DNA of 64,000 bases. Source: Rhabditophanes sp. KR3021 (Eukaryota; Nematoda; Chromadorea; Rhabditida; Alloionematidae). Each line of letters opens with the position of its first letter. Positions within the stretch are counted from its first letter, which is position 1. The stretch covers positions 1,550,001 through 1,614,000 of the forward strand of contig CAUJLY010000002.1 in the NCBI GenBank assembly GCA_963281155.1, given 5' to 3'. A model generated the notes under the pieces. It was not told the origin of the DNA, ran no database searches, and saw nothing but the letters and a program-made list of their open reading frames with translations. The position numbers and the translations under genes were made by a program. Below, piece by piece: positions 58,638 through 64,000 of this stretch.

Positions 58638-61600
58638 ATGAGCCCACTACTTCGTTTCAGAATAAGAGAAAATAAACAGGCTGTAGGAACCACAAATCCT
58701 TCAAAAAGGCATCGAGAACGATTAAATGGGGAACTGGAAACGATTGCAAGCCTGTTGCCATATGAAACATCAATTATTACAAGACTTGACAAGTTGAGTG
58801 TCTTAAGATTGGCAGTCAGTTATTTACAGATCAAGGCGCATTTTCAAAGTAAGTTACGTCACAACATGAGGTCATCTAGTGCCAACAAAAATCTTTCATC
58901 AAAAGTTCCTTATTCTCTCAATTCCCTTTGCTACCTTTACTAACTTTGTTGCGCAAGGTTTGTTTATTTAATAAGGATATTATTATTATAATAGACACTT
59001 TATGTGTGATATAGACCCAAATTAAGATATCAACTTGACATCATGTCAAGTATTGTCATCTGATAGCACCAAATATACAGCAAATAACATGCATTTAGAT
59101 TACGCGAGAATGTCTTTTTAAAGAATACGGTAGTTACTACTTATAAGCATGTAAGTGTTTTGCAGTGACCAATTTTAAATATTTACAAGATGGCACACTC
59201 ATTAAAAATGATGATCTAAATAAGATACTACTTTATATAAATAAAGAATGAGCACGACATGGATAAATTATTTATTAATTCGATTTTGGTGGGTGATTGG
59301 TCTAGAATGGTTAATTGTTACCAAAACTTTTAATGTACATATTCAAATAATTACCTATTAAATATAGGATTTAGTAAAAGTTTAAATCTATTGAAAATTA
59401 ATTTTAGCAACATTTCTTCATCCAACGTTGAGTAATACTTTATGGTTACCTTATTCTCACCTCTGGAATCCTCATCAAGCAGTTGGAAGAATTCCGACCT
59501 TGATAGATCCTGTAACGCGAACAGTTGTTCCAGATATAAATGAATTCAATTTCGATTCAATTGCAGGAAAAGCACTCGGAGGATTTTTGCTTATTTTGAA
59601 TGAACACGGGGATATCAATTATGCCTCCGAAAACATTGAGCACTATCTTGGATTCCACCAATCTGACATTTTGCACCAACCGATCTTTGAAATGATTCAT
59701 TCAGAAGACAGAGAAGATGTAAAATCTCAATTATCCTATGCTTTGAAAAGCATTCCAAACATTACATCGGCATTTGATTTATTACACATTGAAGATGGAA
59801 AATATCTCGAACGAAGTGTGTCTGCAAGATTTCGTTGTCTATTAGACAATACTTGCGGGTTTTGCAGGGTATGTAATACGATGGTTACACTAATAATAAT
59901 CATATTTATTAAAAAGAAACTTTAGCATAGTATTTAGTTTTTTATAAGGCAAATATCATTTAGGTCTTTTGTTTATCTCTCCATTTCTTACAAGCCGTTC
60001 TTTTATTCAAAACAAAAGTTAGGTTATTCTTCTGTCAAAACATTGTCTGCTTTTAACAATTTCTCGGCTTCTCGCCCCAACACTAAAGAGACTTTTATTT
60101 TTCAATATCTTTAGCCATTTGTTTTTTACTTTTTTTCCTTAACTGTCCATTCTGTCTTAGGCTTAGAATTGGCCGAGGCATTGAGCCTGGTTCTTGTTTG
60201 AGTCCAATTATATTTATTTAGTTTTTTGTAAGCCATCAAATTTAAATACCTTTTCAACAACCATTGCTCATCCTCGTCTGTAGCACTTTTTTCATTATTG
60301 TAAACTTCTTCTCCAATTCCATTCATCTCATTTGTGTCATGTTCTTTAGACTCTTTTTTCTTGGTTCAATTAAATGAAATTCTTGATCCTATGCTTCACC
60401 TTGAAATATAAGACATGTGCATTTGGAATATGTGGTTCCAATTGACAAAGTTCTTTTTTCAAAGATATACGAAGGCCATTTGGAAATGTCAGTTAAATCA
60501 GCAATTACCAAATCAGTAAGCTCTTTTCTTTCATCTTTCTCCAGAATAGAGGGAGATATAAACTTAAAATCCTTCCTTTCGAGATTATTTGCACACGGTA
60601 CATTGCCTAAATTAAATAATAATGAACTTAATATATTTAATTTCCTATGAAGTATTTGTTTTTGAATTCATTAATGACTTTGTTTTTCGGACAGAGTTTC
60701 TTTCCATCTTCATTTCTTGATGAACCATAATATCTGATTTTATCCTTCCTTCTTCTTGGAGTGTAGGAAGTATTCCGTTTCGTTTGTCGTCGAGTATTTT
60801 ATTAGAAACTCGTTCCTATTCTTTTACCGGACCAGCCTGATGAAGTGCAAGAAGGCTTGCTTTCAGTTGTATAGACATTTTTCTGAAACAAAAATTGATA
60901 AAATGGTTAATTAGATTAATAACACGGCATAAGATTGATTATATTGATAAAAATGTTGATAAAATTGATATTAAACGACATATTTCTGACAACACCACAT
61001 CTTGATTTGGTTAAATATGTTGCAACTATCCAAATATCATCTATTTTCCTAAAATAAATTTGATGGTATAGAGTTTCCATTACATTTGCATGCATTAATT
61101 ATTCAAATAAGACTAAAAGTCCTTAAAAATAAAAACTAATAACAATTTGATTAAATTAACTGAGTTGGCATTAATTCATCTTATCATGAAACAAATTTCC
61201 ATCCCTTCGTCTTTTGAACAACATTATAATTTAGGTTGATATCAAAGGTTATTTAACACCATTATTTGGTCCTCACATGCAATTGCAATCTACTCATGTT
61301 TCGGCAGAATCTATTCGACTAAATACATTTGGATTAATAGCTGTATGTTGTCCTTTCGTTCAACCTTTACATATGGATATGCCGATTTCAGAAGATCCAA
61401 TTTTGAAAAGTAAGCATGCACTGGATTTGTCTTTTATTCAAATGGATTCGAGGTATGTTTGTAGGGACACGCGATTAGTGTACTTTGGTGCAGTCATTGT
61501 GCTTTGCTATTCATTTGAATGTACTTTAATACATTCTAATTTCATGTGTCTTAATTCATTCTAATTGTATGTACTTTTAGAATGAGGGCTATTTTGGAAA

Positions 61601-62487
61601 TTGATGAAGAAAGTTGTATGCCTTCTTTTTATCAAATGGTTTATCCAGATGATGAAGGTGCAATTGTGGAAGCACACAGTGAAGTTGCGAAGACTAGTAC
61701 TTCTGGCATATTGGTTTATAGAATGGTTGGACAAAAGAGTGGTCTCATTTATTGGTTCCAATCAAGCTGCCGAATGTTCTTTAAGAATGGGAAACCTGAA
61801 AATATTGGACTGACTCATAGATTATTAACTGAAGTTGAGGGAACTTCAATGCTTGAAAAAAGGGGAAATTTGAAGTCGAAACTATTGTCATTCGATGAGT
61901 CATTAATTCAATCACCAAAAGCCATGATTACTTCGACAATAACAAGTAGCATAACAACCATGGGTAATAAAAAAAGTGATTCCCAAAAACAACAACAGAA
62001 AGTGAGTCATCCAATAAATATTAGCAATAATGCATTAAGCAAAGATTTGTCATTTTATTCTCAATCAAAAATAGACTTTCCATCAACGTCATTTAATCAA
62101 AATTATCCAATTACACCAACTTTGGCATCATCTTACGCAATTACTCCCTCCTTAACATCTTCTTATGCAATCACTCCATCTTTATCCACATCTTCATATC
62201 CAATTCCTTCTCCATATCAGGGATATACCCCTTATCCTTTCACTCCGACTCCGAGTCAATTTAATGCAGAGTACAATAGCCTCTATCATTCTTCGTCTCA
62301 CGTTCAGAACTTATTACCATTTAACAACGACGTCTATGCCGCACCAATGAACTCAGTCAATTCAAATTCAATGAATTCAATAAACTCGTCCTGGAATTTT
62401 GGATACCAAACACCCGACTTTAGAAACAAAACAACTAATTTTCTTTCACCAAGTCCATGGTTTTTATGTGATAATGATAAATATTAA
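58638..62487 (+). CDS. AHR: Aryl hydrocarbon receptor, bHLH-PAS transcription factor
   Basis: Exons 58638-58848, 59408-59868, 61235-61452 and 61581-62487 join in frame to 598 residues. The bHLH region ([38 protein letters not shown]) is the AHR type. PAS-A contains [20 protein letters not shown] and [18 protein letters not shown], then [16 protein letters not shown] includes [20 protein letters not shown] and [20 protein letters not shown]. The C-terminus is Ser/Thr/Tyr-rich with short repeats ([19 protein letters not shown]) and probably activates transcription. A TTTCAG acceptor ends at 58660, inside exon 1, with no Met after it before the bHLH, so an upstream first exon may replace 58638-58660. 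The third intron (59869-61234) holds an antisense remnant. Confidence 0.93.
59990..60890 (-). pseudogene. Antisense gene remnant in AHR intron, faintly MBD-like
   Basis: The minus strand has several readable blocks separated by stops: [10 protein letters not shown] ... [60 protein letters not shown] and an acidic-to-basic block ([34 protein letters not shown]). The first pair loosely recalls a methyl-CpG-binding domain (GW ... YYxxxGKK), but the match is weak. No intact gene can be assembled. Confidence 0.35.
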
Positions 62488-62583
62488 AAATAAAAGGTTA
62501 TAACCATTATTGATGATGAAACATTTATTTAAATAAAAAATCAAATTGTTTAGATGTAAATTCAGTGATACATGCCAAAAGAC

Positions 62584-64000
62584 TTATTTAGAAGCTGATT
62601 TTAGATCCTTAATACATTTTTGAATTTGGGCATTCTGATCATCAGTAAATATTTCCGAATTGGTAAGAATTGGAAGCAACATTTGCGCAAACTCTTTTTC
62701 ATATGGTGGCTCAATTAAGTCAACAACTTCGGAAGCAAAATGTCTAATGAGTGATGCATCAATGTGCGTGTTTTTGTACAAATTATCTATTTCACGAAGA
62801 ACAGGAAGACAATATCCTGTAGCTAGTAAATGAATGTAACGCTCAATTATTTCCCTTTGTTTGACTATAATTACTTCTGAATTTTCAGCCATTGAACTGA
62901 CATGAGCAAAGATGTCATTCAACGCTTTGAATACTCTAAAAAACAATTATTACTCACAATTTAGATTAATTACCTTTCTCTTAAAGATATGTGTAGAGTT
63001 GCGATTTCATCAATTAATACATAGTGGATGGGAGTTGAATCCATAGCGTAACTCAAATCTACAATATAAGACTTGATAAATTGCAATAATGCTGCAGCAA
63101 CAATTGGAGACCTAATTTCAATTAGTAATTGTTCCACAGATTGAGTAAATTCCTCCGTCGAAGTTAAGTACTTGAAAATAGCTTTGATTTTAGCACAACC
63201 AGCCGGCAAATTTTTCTTTGTGTGAGTAATGAGACCTTTCTTATTAATTGTTTCTGAGACTGATCCTGCATAAGCTAATAAGTAAATAAATTTGTCTCTG
63301 GACTTTTCATTGTTGATTATATTTTTTTTGGAGAATAAATGGTCTATTAACATGTTTACAAAAATCGAGTCTTGGCAAAGAGCCAGAGGAGGTGGAGAAG
63401 CGCCATTATAAGCTGCGTAGATTGTGGTGATATCTCCGGGAATAATTTCACGCTTCTTAATCATATTTGTAAATGCCTGAATGATATCCTTTGAAACAGA
63501 AGATGTTTCTTTTGTATAGTAAGGTAAAGAGATGTCGGCGAAATCAAATTCTTTGATGTAACAGTAGTTTCTTAGTTCTTCTTTTATTTGAAGGAATGAA
63601 GCTTTAACAGACCCTACATTGTTCTTGATGAGTTTGATTAATAAATTTTGTGTCAAGGCAAAGGTATGTTCGCCAAAGGTTGCTATTTCAATAAATTCAT
63701 TAAATGCAGCTAAATAGGCGGATGAGGTTGTTCCATTTTTATGGGACTCCAATAACTTGTTGATTGAGGAAGACAAAATTTTGACGAATATGTCCAAATG
63801 ATTTCTGGCTGAGGGAACTGACGAAATTTCTGTAACATCGTCCACAGCAATTAATTGAAGACATAATGTGAGCAAATTTGAATTCGGATTAGTTTGGAGG
63901 AGTTTGTAAATGATTGGTCTCCATTCTGGAGTTGAAGCAAATCCTCTAATCATAGCACTTGCATTTTCATCCTCTTCCATGAATTTCAATAAATCATCGC
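62584..64000 (-). CDS. NELFCD: NELF-C/D (TH1) negative elongation factor subunit, partial
   Basis: The frame is open to the right edge, so the 5' end lies outside. Exon (64000)-62974 joins across a 38-nt intron to exon 62935-62584. About 458 residues are visible. Family blocks are IYLLAYAGSVSETINKKGL, RSPIVAAALLQFIKSYIVDL, DSTPIHYVLIDEIATLH, VIIVKQREIIERYIHLLATG, ASLIRHFASEVVDLIEPPYE and FAQMLLPIL, matching the C-terminal half of human NELF-C/D in order. NELF with DSIF holds RNA polymerase II in promoter-proximal pausing. NELF is reported absent from C. elegans, which makes its presence here informative for lineage. Confidence 0.9.

Noticed and set aside
1..64000. CRISPR arrays, bacterial operons, riboswitches or phage elements
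   Set aside because: The window is a spliced eukaryotic genome; no spaced direct repeats or prokaryotic signals were seen.

Overview
The window is from a nematode nuclear genome. It is AT-rich, and almost every intron is tiny: most are 38-53 nt, GT..AG, ending in TTTNAG. One secreted protein carries a DB module, a domain known only from nematodes. Several start codons sit a few bases after a good 3' splice site with no obvious upstream exon, as expected of spliced-leader trans-splicing. The right edge holds a NELF-C/D (TH1) homologue. NELF is reported missing from Caenorhabditis elegans, so I infer a lineage outside the rhabditid group, perhaps Enoplea/Dorylaimia. That placement is inference only.

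Left part (1-25 kb). The order is the 3' end of a transgelin-like CH-domain gene (+), WDR75/UTP17 (-), ceramide-1-phosphate transfer protein (-), TMEM242-like (+) and PIGL (+, a possible operon with TMEM242), then AP-3 beta (+). Next comes a secreted Cys/Gly-rich protein built from micro-exons of 9-26 nt (-), UMP-CMP kinase (-), a CLIP-170-type protein with two CAP-Gly domains and two zinc knuckles (-), an unrecognised Arg/Ser-rich protein (-), USP48 (+), a degenerate dispersed gene copy (+) and a NUDT7/8-type CoA diphosphatase (-).

Middle part (25-45.5 kb). An SHB-family SH2 adaptor (+) is followed by about 4.5 kb with little in it. Then come a small Gly/Ser/Asn-rich ORF that runs by an ATGA overlap into a DB-module secreted protein (+), a nicotinamide riboside kinase fused to MoaE/MOCS2B (-) and a small Ly6-like GPI-type protein (-). 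RALBP1 (+) has a whole LRR receptor-like gene (-) inside one of its introns. MIX23 (-) follows.

Right part (45.5-64 kb). UPF1 (+) is followed by ADAM10/Kuzbanian (+), four of whose introns are long and mostly hold antisense gene debris, including a dispersed family also seen at 23-24 kb. The aryl hydrocarbon receptor gene (+) also has an antisense remnant in an intron. NELF-C/D (-) runs off the right edge. The genes are mostly unrelated housekeeping and signalling functions packed closely on both strands. The clearest oddities are the micro-exon gene, the AP-3 beta segment where either a one-base frameshift or a 46-nt intron must be invoked, the antisense family, and the kinase-MoaE fusion.
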